Shown: positions 47,166-57,574 of the stretch, piece after piece
Numbering within the stretch: the first letter of the stretch is position 1
How the letters are laid out: every line of letters begins with the position of its first letter
Assembly (NCBI GenBank): GCA_021014325.1
Contig: CM037472.1
Coordinates: 16,043,063 to 16,107,062, forward strand
Source: Plazaster borealis
Taxonomy: Eukaryota > Echinodermata > Asteroidea > Forcipulatida > Labidiasteridae
Length of the DNA: 64,000 nucleotides
Reading direction: 5' to 3'
Notes under the pieces: generated by a model
The model's database searches: none
Told to the model about the DNA's origin: nothing
The model's input: the letters and a program-made list of their open reading frames with translations, nothing else
Made by a program: the position numbers and the translations under genes

Positions 47166-47306
47166 TTATTTTCTTCACTATTTTCTTGTGACTCAGATGA
47201 CCGATTGAGCTTAAACTTTCACAGGTTTGTTATTTCATGTATGTTGGGTCAAATCAAGTGTGGATACTGGCCTTTGACAATAACCAATGTTGGCTGCTTG
47301 CTTTAA
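47166..47306. mobile_element. Family B MITE, right-end fragment
   Basis: TTCTTCACTATTTTCTTG, ATTGAGCTTAAACTTTCACA, GGTTTGTTATTTCATG and the terminal TTTGACAATAACCAATG...CTTTAA match the right half of copies 1 and 2. The left end is missing or highly diverged. Confidence 0.68.
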
Positions 47307-48175
47307 ACATCCTTCAGTCGTACGGTACCAGGCCTGGGGCCTATAATCTCTCACAGCAATTTTAAGATAGGAAAGACTAAAAAAATCCGCAATCAGCTTT
47401 TAAAAAAAAAAGATTGTACAGACTTCCTCAACTTTAACTGGTTTTAATGATCAATTTAAGCCATAACAGAAATGCCAATTGAAACAAAAATGTGCAGAGA
47501 AAGTGCACAACGCGACCCCCATCACGGTACACCAACCTGTGCTGGGAAACAGATTTTACAAGCCCCATTACTTTGCACATGCATGGTACTTGGTCCAAGG
47601 AAAAAAGTAGGAACATTTCTTAGTACAGAAAAACGTCTGAATTACATGTAGGCCTACACATGGTTGTAAGCTTTAGGAGACTTTTCAGGCTTTTTAATGA
47701 CGATTTTTCAAAAAAAATTCCAAGTGGATGGTTCAATCTCAATGAAAGGGGAGTTATTGGGCCTAAATGACATGACGATCAGAGCAACGTATTTTGAATG
47801 GAGAAACTTCGTGAGCACAGAAAATAACAAGGATAAATGTCACGAAAATGTCATGCAATATATAGTTTAATTCAAAGCAGCTTTGCCACTCAATTATATT
47901 ATATGTATATACAATGGTACATTTCAGCATTTACAATAATGTTTTTAAATAATAAGTCAATATCCCTAATCAGCTACTGTCCATAATTAAGATTGTCAGG
48001 CGCAATTCTTCATGTACGACTTATAACATTGACAAGACGGTACATCACAAAGGCAAAAATTAAAAAACACACTACACTTTCGCCCAAAAAAATCCTGTCA
48101 CACTTCGTCACACTGCCAAAAATGCAACTACTTCGACAACCCATAACACATGCAACTTTGTGTGAATAGCGTTGT
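47307..48175. other. Non-coding stretch
   Basis: Nothing is recognised beyond a TAGGCCTA palindrome at 47649-47656. Confidence 0.35.
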
Positions 48176-48566
48176 TTAAAGGGACACGTTGCCTTGGATC
48201 GGGCGAGTTGGTCGATAAAAAGCGTCTGTAACCGTTTGTTATAAAATGCATTATGGTTAGAAAGATGTTTTAAAAGTAGAATACAATGATCCACACAAAT
48301 ATGCCTCGAAATTGCGTGGTTTTCCTTTTACATCGTGAACTAACACGGCACGCCGTTTTGTGGAGCCAATTTTTTGACTCCACAAAATGGCGGACCGTGT
48401 TGGTTCGCAAAGTAAAAGAAAAACCACGCAATTTCGAGGCATATTTGTGTGTATCATTGTATTCTACTTTTAGAACATCTTTCTAACCATTTGCACTTTG
48501 TAACAAAAGGTTACAAACGCTTTTCAAAGACCAAATCGCCCGATCCAAGGCAACGTGTCCCTTTAA
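48176..48566. mobile_element. TTAA-type palindromic MITE, family C, copy 2 (near-perfect)
   Basis: TTAAAGGGACACGTTGCCTT at the left is exactly inverted at the right as AAGGCAACGTGTCCCTTTAA. The arms continue almost to the centre, where TTTTGTGGAGCCAA faces TTGACTCCACAAAA, so each arm is about 190 bp. TTAA bounds both ends. Open frames of 66 codons on both strands are mirror translations of the two arms (both begin MIHTNMPRNCVVFLL) and not genes. Confidence 0.92.
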
Positions 48567-49161
48567 GAGCGAAGTTTAAGACGAGGGGTTAAAACACAGA
48601 CCAATTTGTTTTTCGGCCACTTTAACAAAAAAGGAAAACAACCGCAACGCATAACCCCACATTTGTGGTTCCTTTGAATTTGGTTAAATAATTCTTCGGG
48701 ATTGCTGTTTGTCCAAAAAGGGACTTCGGTTTCAAAACTTGACATTGTCCTGGGAGACAAGGAAACCGTAAATTAATCTCATCAATTCAATAAAACACTT
48801 AAATACTCAAACCTTTGTATTTTTGTACAAAATGTGTAGGAATGTAATGGCAAAATCTGTATTTACAATTATTGAAACAAAGATTAAAGAAGTGTCTATA
48901 TCAGCGAATTAACGATTTAGCCCAAAATATTACGGGCACGTTTTTCATGCAGGGGATAACAGAAAATATGAATTTTGCATAATAATATTCTCATAAATCT
49001 CAAAAAGGCTACACAATTATACTGCTATATCATTTCACTGAATTTACAAAGCTGTTCCTGTATATGGCACACCATGGGTGAGATTTATAGAGTGTGAACA
49101 TTCCTGAAAATTGCTTGTGTGCCTGGGTTCCCCCTTTAAATTATAGACCCAGAACATCACA
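48567..49161. other. Non-coding stretch
   Basis: Nothing is recognised. Confidence 0.35.
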
Positions 49162-49353
49162 GGGCCCGATTTCATAGAGCTGCTTAAGCACAAAAGTAGA
49201 TAAGCACAGCAAAATTATGCTTACAGAATAAGGTTACCAGTCAAAATACCATGTCACATGTACAATATGTGACTGGTATCCTGCCTATTTTTGCTAAGCA
49301 GAAAATGTTTAAGCCAAGTTTGTCTGCTTAAGGAGCTCTCTGAAATTGGGCCC
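49162..49353. mobile_element. Family D MITE, copy 4
   Basis: It runs from GGGCCCGATTTCATAGAGCT to GAGCTCTCTGAAATTGGGCCC. CAG lies on both sides, agreeing with the duplication inferred for copy 1. Confidence 0.87.
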
Positions 49354-49580
49354 AGATGTTTTTTATTCAAGAGATATACAAACTCTGTGAATCACCAGAA
49401 ATACAAAACTACAGGTTTGGACACATTGTGGACTATTTCTTCCTCCCTTTGATGACTCCTTTACCTCTTTTAAGACAATTTTAAGACTCAAGGAGGTTGA
49501 GAACAAGTCCTGAATTCAGGTTAAATCCAGAGAAATCACATGTATGGGTGTACATAGTACCAAGCAATGTCAACAAAGTG

Positions 49581-49586
49581 TTTATT
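49581..49586 (-). terminator. Poly(A) signal AATAAA of gsc
   Basis: TTTATT on the + strand is AATAAA on the gsc strand, about 325 bp after the stop codon. It would give a plausible 3' UTR of about 350 bp. The stretch 49587-49910 shows no other feature. Confidence 0.45.
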
Positions 49587-49910
49587 GCTGGTATAATGAC
49601 CGAAAACGGTTATTCTTAATACAAATACTGATGGTGATATGAGGAAGAAGTCAGATTGCGAAGAAAATTCGGCCCTACACATAGTTTAGCAGTTTTTGTG
49701 AAAATCTTTATCCAAATGCACGACAAATACGTTTGCTTATATAGGAGAGATGTACATGAACAACATGTGGCTCGGAACTTAATAGCAGCTTCTAGACTAG
49801 CCCCATAATGCACGAAGGCATGACAAGGCGCGTGATATTTTGTCCTAAAAAGTCCGTTATTTCAAACATGGAATACGAGCCTCGTGCATTTATCAGTGTC
49901 ATTATCACGA

Positions 49911-50261
49911 CTAGTGACCGGGAGTCGTGCTGTGTGGCAGGGCGTACAGGTCATCCGACCCCCGCCCGATCCCTTCCAATGCGGACAGAGATCCCCTCTT
50001 TCGGTGCACCGCTATCGGCTTCCGTGTATGTTGCTGTGTATCGGAGACACCGTTGTTATTCTCAGGATCATCGGACAGGCATTGATCGTCCGTGCCCCTG
50101 TTTGACATGTCGTCTTGGTCATCTTCGTTCAGGGGGCTACTCGTCTCCAGGATTTGTACCGGGGAGAGCTTGGCGGCTGCAGACGTTGCGGCCCTCTTGG
50201 CCACTTCCTGTTGTTCTCGTTTCTGTTTTCGCCACTTGGCTCTTCTGTTCTTAAACCAAAC
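49911..50261 (-). CDS. gsc exon 3
   Basis: The acceptor is TTTTTATTGACAG|GTT. The exon encodes residues 145-260: homeodomain positions 47-60 ([14 protein letters not shown]) and the tail with [15 protein letters not shown] and an acidic NEDDQDD. It ends GH then TAG (49911-49913). Confidence 0.95.
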   Translation of the reverse strand, partial: VWFKNRRAKWRKQKREQQEVAKRAATSAAAKLSPVQILETSSPLNEDDQDDMSNRGTDDQCLSDDPENNNGVSDTQQHTRKPIAVHRKRGSLSALEGIGRGSDDLYALPHSTTPGH

Positions 50262-53200
50262 CTGTCAATAAAAACAACAAATAATTTGTGTTTGATCAAT
50301 GCTGCTTAGATGGAAAAATCATAAGCCCACATTGAATCAGAAATTATGTGAACTTAATTTGTTTATAGACTGTGTAAGTCTCGAGCATATCCAAAACGAG
50401 AATAGTCGAACGAAGATTATATTGTTGTATTTTTTTATTAATAAATTGAATACGTAGTTTTGTATATCTATTAGGATTGAATAAAATCTTCCTCCAGGAA
50501 TTTAAGAACAAATTGAATACAATCCTCCTCCAGGGAAAACAAATATATATATTGATTCATTTTGGTCATTGAAATTAAGTCTTCTTTTTAAATTATATTA
50601 TTATACAAAAAAATTGCAAATTAAAATTACCACAGCAATTTGTTATAAATAAAATTTCAATTTTTATATGATGCAAATAATTTGTTCAAATTAATATTGA
50701 AACAAAATTAAAAGTTTGGACGAGGATGCTTATTTTTTTAGAAACCCCATTTGAGAATCACATCAGTTTAATGACAACATGGACGTCAAATGGGCCTTTT
50801 TGTTTTACAAGAAACCGGAAACGGAGGTCAAGTATTATTCTCGGATTTTCTTTGATTTTGTAAAACAAAATTACTTTCGTATAATTTCATGGCAAAATTT
50901 TACTTGTCCCAACAATACGGTATACATTTTATGGCCATAAACTACGTTAAACTAAACTATTTGAAGAAATAGAACTGCGCACACGCAACTAATTATGGTT
51001 TGGATCAACTTGGTCCCGGAAGTTCGAATAAAAACTTCTGGAAAAAGGGTAATCGGAAACTCGCGCGTTTTGTCTTGTGGAAAACCAAAGTCAAATATAT
51101 AGATATTTCAAAGTCAAGATATTTCAGCGACCGTATCTGTTCTGTCAATCATCGGTATGATAAGGTCGCGCAAACTTCAGTGTTTGTTAATAACATCACT
51201 ACTGTTTGGGGGTAAACCATTGTGTATGTAGTAGTTTTCGTTTCATGCAAGGTGAAAGTTGAAATCGTTACAGAAATAACCATTTCAAAACAACCGGTTT
51301 TCAAAAAAGAACAGGGGGAAAACAGGCAAATAAGAAATCAATATATAAATAGATAATAACAACTTTACCTCTCTGAGGCAACTGGCTATGTGATGCTATA
51401 TTTCAGTATTGATAACAAAAAGATTGGGCCGATTACTGTAAACAATGTTACCCTAAATGCTACTTCTGATGTTACAGGTTGATAGGGTGAAATAAACATG
51501 AGGATGGTCCTATGGCCGCATCCGAATTGGCGGCTACAGCTACGGCTGTTGCTAAGGGTGTTGCTAAGGACGTCCTATACTTCAATGCATGATGACGCGG
51601 AAATCTAGCCGTAGCCGTAGCTGTAGCTGCCAATTCGGACTCGGCCTATGTCTCATATAGGTGCCCCTTTTCGGCATTTTGCTTAATTTTGTAATTATAC
51701 TATTTAAGTTTGAATAAACCCACACAACAACCAAGCCTTACTTTTCTCTCTGTCAAATCTGAAAGTTCTCTCAAAAGGAGACATGTTTATATCGAGTTAT
51801 TTCATATGTTACGGTTTCGATGGTTTCCCTGAATTCTGTTTTCCCATTTGCACTGCATGCATCCAATTCATCACCGTGCGTAAACAACCAAAATCGAAAT
51901 CAGCAGTCGGCAGCGGCCAGATTTTTATGTCTTGAATATTGGAAACCTCCATGAATAGGTGAAAGACCTTGTAGTCTAACAACCAGTGGTTTATCAAAAA
52001 ACCAAGAAGATATACCTGCCAGCAATCCGCTTACAAGACAAGCCGCTCATTCTCCCGAAATCGGCAAAATAAAGATTTACATGGTTTTTAAACCGGATCA
52101 ATCACAAAGGACTGACAGTCAAAATGGGCCCCGTGGATTTGGGGTCTCCACGACCGCCGGGAGGCTTCGACTGAGAGTTACCGGATAATACCCGAGTATT
52201 TATAGCCATCTCGTCAAGCTGAATGTAATTTATATTATATTGTTTCATAACTCCATAGTTTGGGTAATTTTTCCCAAAGCGATGCAACCGACAAATCCGA
52301 TTTCGTCTCAAAACTAGCTTATAACCTCTTCTAATATCAGAAATTCGTTAGTTAAAGTCATTTTTTATTTACGGGTGTTACGGGGCATCGGGTGGTAGTC
52401 GAACGGGATTGCACCGCGATGCCGCTCTCTACACACGCGCGCAACTCCAAGATGCAAAGCCGGCCAAATGTTTTCCGCCGTCCGAATCCCAACAAAACAT
52501 AAAGATTAAGCGAATTTACTGACGCGATTGCGTGGTAAGCTTTTTCTGTAATTCTTTAATAACTAACAAGAGGGACAACAAAAGGAGGCGCACAAATACA
52601 TTGGACGGGCCACAAAAGTGTGCGAGAGAAGTGAAAACAACAAACGCTGCGCACAAACAACTCTAGCCTTGGATACCGTTGTAAATAGATGGAGCCCTCT
52701 CAAAGGAACCGGACCACAAGGATATTTAAGCTTAATTTGATTTTAAAACCAGCTCTTCCCTCAATCCCTTAATATTTTAAATCAAGTCCAGTGATCATGA
52801 TCCTAGCTGGAGGGCTGTAGTTGCCGTGGTTGTCAGGCCACGTCTGGCGGTGGTTTTTTGGCAACCCCTATTGACCCACGCCGGACCGCGGGGAAAAACA
52901 AGCAATAGATACGGCGGGATAATGAAGAGCTTGTCAGCGTGAGGGGACAATAATATGATGAAGAAACAAGCTTGACTAACGAGGAACCATTGTATAACGG
53001 GTGACCGTTGGGTTGTAGTAAACACTATACATGACGGCAGATGCGGTGCGGGGACGAATTGTTCACAAGTTTAAGAATGATTGGGTTTACATCGAATAAT
53101 TTAATCTAGAAACAAAGTCAAAATATTGCTATTAATTAAATAAATGACAGGAACTCGAGGTATAAAAAAAAAAAAAGAGAACATCACTCAAATATTGCTC

Positions 53201-56200
53201 CCTAAATTTCGAATTATCCGACAATAGAAAACCACGAATCTTTGTCATTTCTTGGATGTTATTTATTTTGTGTTTTTCTGTCCACGAAGTCAGAATATTT
53301 TGATGAAAATATTGCACTGTCAGTTGGTTTTCGGCAATTGTGACAAAAGAAAAACAGTATGCATGCCTAATGTTTCGACTCAAAAATTGCTTTCAGCTTT
53401 GTCCGACAAAGCTTTCTATTCCTCAAAAAAGGTGCAATTTGCACAGGTGTCTACGTTCCGTTTCTGACTTGGTTGACATGGTTAGCGGAGCATAATCCAG
53501 AGCTACGTTTTATGCGAATTTGATTGACTGTTCACAAGCCCCCCCCCCCCACACACACACACACGAAACGTCCCTCCCTTTCCCCACAATGTATATCGAA
53601 AACAATTAAAGATGCAAGGAAGGATACCTCCTACAAACATTCTCATAAAATGTTAAGTGATGTTTAAAGCTTTGCATGGTGTGGAACATAAGAAAAAACT
53701 ATAGTTGGTAAACTTGCGGGTGCAACCATGTGTAATAAAACTCTTTTGGGAGAGGTGTTGTCTCGCGAACAGTATACTCTGCTCGTCTTCAGGAGAATGC
53801 ACTCTCCCGAAGACGAGTGTACTGTTCGAAACGTCTCAGAGCCAACACTTCCCCTAGTTGTAACCGCAAGTTAACTAACTATAGTTTTCTCCTCAAATTC
53901 TGTTAGAAGAAAACAAGAAGAAGATGAAGAGGTTCAAATTCTCACCTCGACTCTTTCCTCTTTAAGGTCGACTTTCATGGCAAGTTCCTCCCTCAGCATC
54001 ACATCGGGGTAGTGAGTCTTCTCAAAGGTGGCTTCGAGTTGCTCCAACTGTTCCTCCGTGAAGATAGTTCTGTGTCGTCGTTTCCTCTTCTGGTTACGAG
54101 CCATCAGATCAAGATGGGAGTAACCTGGGAAGGGTGCATAGGCTGAGGGAGGGAGGGAGGGAGAGCAAATAAAGATGATGCCTTGTTTCGGTACCGCACT
54201 TTACTCGATAACAATTTACAGTTTCAATCGAGAAGCATTTTTTTAAACAATGATTGCGATGGAGTGGCATGTTTTGTAATGGGAGGAATCATTATCAATT
54301 AGTGAATTCATCCCAATTTCTATAAACACATACAATGGTGTTGACAATGATTATATATCTATTTTAGTTCTGCGATAAAGAATAGAAATGTATACCAACT
54401 GATTAAAAACCGAGAACAGCGTCATCAATTTCTTGGATGAAAAAGATGTTTTATTCGTTTTAAATTTATTGATTAATTTATTTATTTAGGCCTATATTTA
54501 CTTTCTTTTATTTTATTTTGTTGTATTTGTATTTATTTATTTATTTAATCTTTCTTTCTTACTTTTCTTGTTCCTTTTTCTTTCTTTTTTTCTTCTTTTT
54601 TTTTTTGGGGGGGGGTACACATATTTTTAGGGACGTGTTGTAAACAGGTTTGATAAAAGTTTGGGTTTGAAAAACCGTGAATCTACGAAAGGTTGGCTTG
54701 GCAATTGGCAATGTGGAAACCTGAATCTATGTTTCTGGACGCCGGGGGAAAATGATGTGGCCTGCATGAGAGTAAATCAACGCAGCATCGTTTAGAAAGA
54801 TCGAAGAGGTCTAAATGGATTCATCGATTTTTAAGGAGATTTGTTTCATACTCGGGGGATGATGGTTGACGATTACTTTTGAAAAGAAAAACAAATTCAG
54901 AATGTTCACTGGATAGCGAGGCGAGTCTACAAGGTAGCCAATCGACGTTTGTTATCGAATTTTGATGTATTTGTATATCGGATAGCGCCAGATCAAATTT
55001 TTCGTTTTGAAGTCTTTATCCTTGATTTCTTTTGATCCTTCTTCTTGCCTTGCCCCTTTTCAAATGTCATAATTTTCTTTGCCAGTAGTGCCGGTCGTTG
55101 TTTTACTTCGCCTGCCTTGCAAATCCGGTACGCTTTTTAATTTGGTAGACTTTGGTTTGAGTTGTTTTACGGAGACGTTGCAAAACAGTGTCATGTACTC
55201 AACATAGTCAAGCAAAACATTTTGCGTAAGTTTGCCTTGCCTCTTACACAGTCTTGTGATTTAGTTTCGTACTTCTTGATTCAGTTAATGGAACGATTCT
55301 TGCACGGAGCGAAGACGAAAAGAGTTGGCAACGGCCAGTAAATGAACAGAGCAAGCCCGGTCTTAAGTACTCACTTGCCCGTGCACCTTTTGAGCTCGTT
55401 GCGCTCGTTCGAGTGAAGTCGTGCTCAAAGTGTTTCTATACAGGTCGTCATGATTACCTAAAACTTGAATGTTTTTGTGATCTTAAAAATGGTTTATCGA
55501 ATATTTTTGTTTAATTCATGGCACAACTTAAATTCATTATACGTATTTTGAGTCAAAACTTAAAAAATCTTATGACCTGAGTTTCACCATTGGCCGCAAC
55601 AAAGTACAAAGTAGAGATAAAGAGCGGAATATGCGTCTCGATCGCAATCGTTTAAGGGAATTATCTATCGAAATGTGTTTAAATGTGCTTTGGGTTACAA
55701 ACTCCAATCATCCAAGTCATACCTGTAACAGTGCAGTATGAACACCCCTCCAAGAAAACAAAACAAAAACAACAACAAAACAAAAACAATAAGAACAACA
55801 ACAACAACAACAACCTCACAAAAACAAAAACAACAACCCAAAACCCCCAACAAAGCTAAACGAATACAGCATCGGGCGATGCGGTTCCCCCAATTCGACT
55901 ATTTTGACTGTGGAAATGTACAACTTCTAAGCAATATTATTGAGACTGGATTAGGATGGTATTATACAGGATTGGTTTGAGTTGTCAAAATAGTCGCAGA
56001 CAGTGTTCAAGTTCTGTGTGATCAAACCATAATATACATGAAATATAAAACCTGTGAAAATTTGGGCTTAATCCGTTGTGTGAGTCAGGAGAAAGTAGTG
56101 AACATTTTCAGCATGTTCACACAATGTCCTTAATTTGGTTGTAACATCCGAAATCAGTTGTTGCGGTGTTTTTTTTAATGTTTTATATACAGTTTTCTCG

Positions 56201-57574
56201 AATATGATTTCATTTTAGAGGGAAATATTTTACACATAAAAATGGTTCTAGTATGAACTTCATAATCAGTAAGCTTTTAAAAAATTATATTTTCTATCCT
56301 TGTACAAATACAGTATCTTCACCAAGAAATTGTGTTTTAAACACCAGGAACTTCACGTTTGAACCATTGAAAGATTTCCAATAAATTTAGTTTATAAAAA
56401 TAAAATAGGGGTTGGCAGAAGCTATTTCAATCTCATCTTTTACTGGGAAATGAACGAAATTAGCTTTTAAAAAGCCCCAAATAATGATTTAATATCCCGT
56501 TGATGCAGATCCTATTTGAATTGACATACTTCCAAAAAACAATTGTTTTTCACTTTTTTTTTTGCATTACTTGTTTTTCTTCGTTCAACTGGGATGCTGT
56601 TTAAAATACCCAATCACCGCATTTTCAAATGCTGTAAATAATTTTACCCCCTGAACTAAGATAGTCAAAGATTTAAAGAGACCAGTGCTATCAGAAAGTG
56701 CATGCATTTGATTTATTTTATCGTTCTAAAGTTGTATGGACCGATTTTCAACTGAATAATTTTCTTAAATAATGAGTTCCCTGAACGAATTTTGACAGAT
56801 GATGCTGTTTTAAAACGAGAAAAAAATACAGGAAACTTTCACATATGCCAAAAAGAGTGGACAGAATACATGTACCATGTTTATACTTGGCTGAGAGGAC
56901 GTGAGATAATGTCGGGATCCCCACAATAATTAGTTTTTAGATTTTCGGTAACTACCACTTATCATTGGTAGATTGTTTTCGTGCAGTACCTTAAATGAAA
57001 GCGTATAACTTTCTCGAATCTCAAAAAAATTGGCATTTGAAATTTAAATCTACATTTGCGGGTCAAATCGGACCTAGCATCTTTAATGGGAAAGGAAAGT
57101 TTCAAATTGAAACACGTACCGGGGTACGAGCCTTTGCAGTGGTATTTCGTCTCTCAAGATCAGTGGTTTAATGTAATCTGAAATTTTTATTTTTACCGGA
57201 GTTTTATAATCTACGGAAAGCATACCTTCCCAATAAGTTTAAAACCTAAAAAATGTACAAGTTTACTTGAAACTGTTTGAGAATTGTTACTGAACTTTAC
57301 TTATTCATAACGAGGAATGGAAAGCCTTGATTAACTTACCTAAGTAATACTCTTGAGGTAACACCGGGAAATGAGGATGAGGGTTGACTGGGTAGTACGG
57401 GCTGTGCCTGGTGGGGTGAATCGGGTACGGTCTGGGGGCCAGAATGTTATCGATGGTGAACCGGGACGGAGGGCTGGATCCATTGACCGCGGTTGCAGCG
57501 CTGGCGTTGTAGTACGCGGCCGCGACAGAGTTGAGAGCTGCAAGGCTCACCGGTGATTGCGAACCGATATTCAT
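49911..57574 (-). CDS. Goosecoid homeodomain transcription factor
   Basis: This is a nuclear DNA-binding repressor of the paired-like class, used in early axial and mesendoderm patterning in bilaterians (family knowledge). Three coding exons on the minus strand (57574-57340, 54142-53946, 50261-49911) give 260 residues, typical for Gsc. The ATG at 57574 is preceded by an in-frame TAA and has A at -3. Residues 39-45 (FTIDNIL) form the eh1/GEH motif that recruits Groucho. The homeodomain is 99-158, starting [20 protein letters not shown], with recognition helix [11 protein letters not shown]. Lys at homeodomain position 50 (residue 148) predicts TAATCC-type sites, and Asn51 is present. The RRHRTIFT start and the whole helix 3 fit Gsc rather than Otx or Pitx. 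The C-terminal tail (159-260) is Ala-rich, then acidic, then basic. The introns are phase 1 (GTAAGT donor) and phase 0, the latter at homeodomain 46/47 as in other paired-like genes. Confidence 0.95.
50366..51075 (-). mobile_element. Family E MITE, reversed copy in gsc intron 2
   Basis: It begins TAGACTGTGTAAGTCTCGAG. Reading the minus strand, it follows the 21883 copy through GACTTGACCTCCGTTTCCGG-like sequence, AACGTAGTTTATGGCCAT and the CGGGACCAAG region. Its far end is diverged, so that boundary is approximate. Confidence 0.7.
51511..51652. mobile_element. Palindromic MITE F in gsc intron 2
   Basis: The arms CGAATTGGCGGCTACAGCTA and TAGCTGTAGCTGCCAATTCG are inverted, and the CGGCT/AGCCG words extend the pairing. 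The centre includes GTTGCTAAGG twice and CATGATGACGCG. It is about 142 bp in total. Confidence 0.8.
53693..53885 (-). repeat. Repeat L, inverted copy
   Basis: ACTTGCGGGTGCAACCATGT, CTCTTTTGGGAGAGGTGTTG and AGTATACTCTGCTCGTCTTC are the complements of words in the tandem pair at 63153-63438. This copy also carries an internal inverted segment around CTCGTCTTC/GAAGACGAG. Confidence 0.72.
53946..54142 (-). CDS. gsc exon 2
   Basis: The acceptor on the minus strand is CTCCCTCCCTCCCTCAG|CC. With the G from exon 1 it encodes residues 79-144: [13 protein letters not shown], then homeodomain positions 1-46 ending LKEERVE. The donor is GAG|GTGAGA. Confidence 0.95.
54455..54617. repeat. T-rich low-complexity tract
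   Basis: TTTATTTATTTATTTA and TTTCTTTCTT-type sequence ends in poly-T followed by a run of about ten G. Confidence 0.8.
55745..55860. repeat. A/C-rich simple repeat
   Basis: AACAAAAACAACAACAAAAC-type units, including (AAC)n. The 80-codon open frame through it is Thr/Lys/Asn/Gln simple sequence. Confidence 0.85.
55950..56212. repeat. Dispersed repeat P, copy 2
   Basis: It matches 3130-3415 in the same orientation and lies within gsc intron 1. Confidence 0.7.
57340..57574 (-). CDS. gsc exon 1 (coding part)
   Basis: This exon holds 78 codons plus one base. It encodes the N-terminus, an Ala-rich stretch, the eh1 motif at residues 39-45 and a Pro/His/Tyr-rich segment ending PQEYYL. The donor is G|GTAAGT. 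Confidence 0.93.

Larger units (their letters stand above)
50262..53945 (-). other. gsc intron 2
   Basis: The intron is 3,684 bp. It holds a reversed family E element (50366-51075), a palindromic MITE (51511-51652), a (CA)n/poly-C patch (53540-53565) and an inverted copy of repeat L (53693-53885). No additional exon is recognised. Confidence 0.8.
54143..57339 (-). other. gsc intron 1
   Basis: The intron is 3,197 bp with GTAAGT...CAG ends. It holds a pyrimidine-rich low-complexity tract ending in a G-run (54455-54617), an A/C-rich segment (55745-55860) and the second copy of dispersed repeat P (55950-56212). No further exon is seen. Confidence 0.8.

Noticed and set aside
48257..48486. Two similar 66-codon proteins on opposite strands.
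   Set aside because: They are translations of the two arms of the palindromic MITE, so the similarity is a consequence of the inverted repeat.
49808..50254. 148-codon + strand open frame.
   Set aside because: It is the antisense shadow of gsc exon 3.
55738..55980. Thr/Lys/Gln/Asn-rich 80-codon open frame.
   Set aside because: It is translation of an A/C-rich simple repeat in gsc intron 1.
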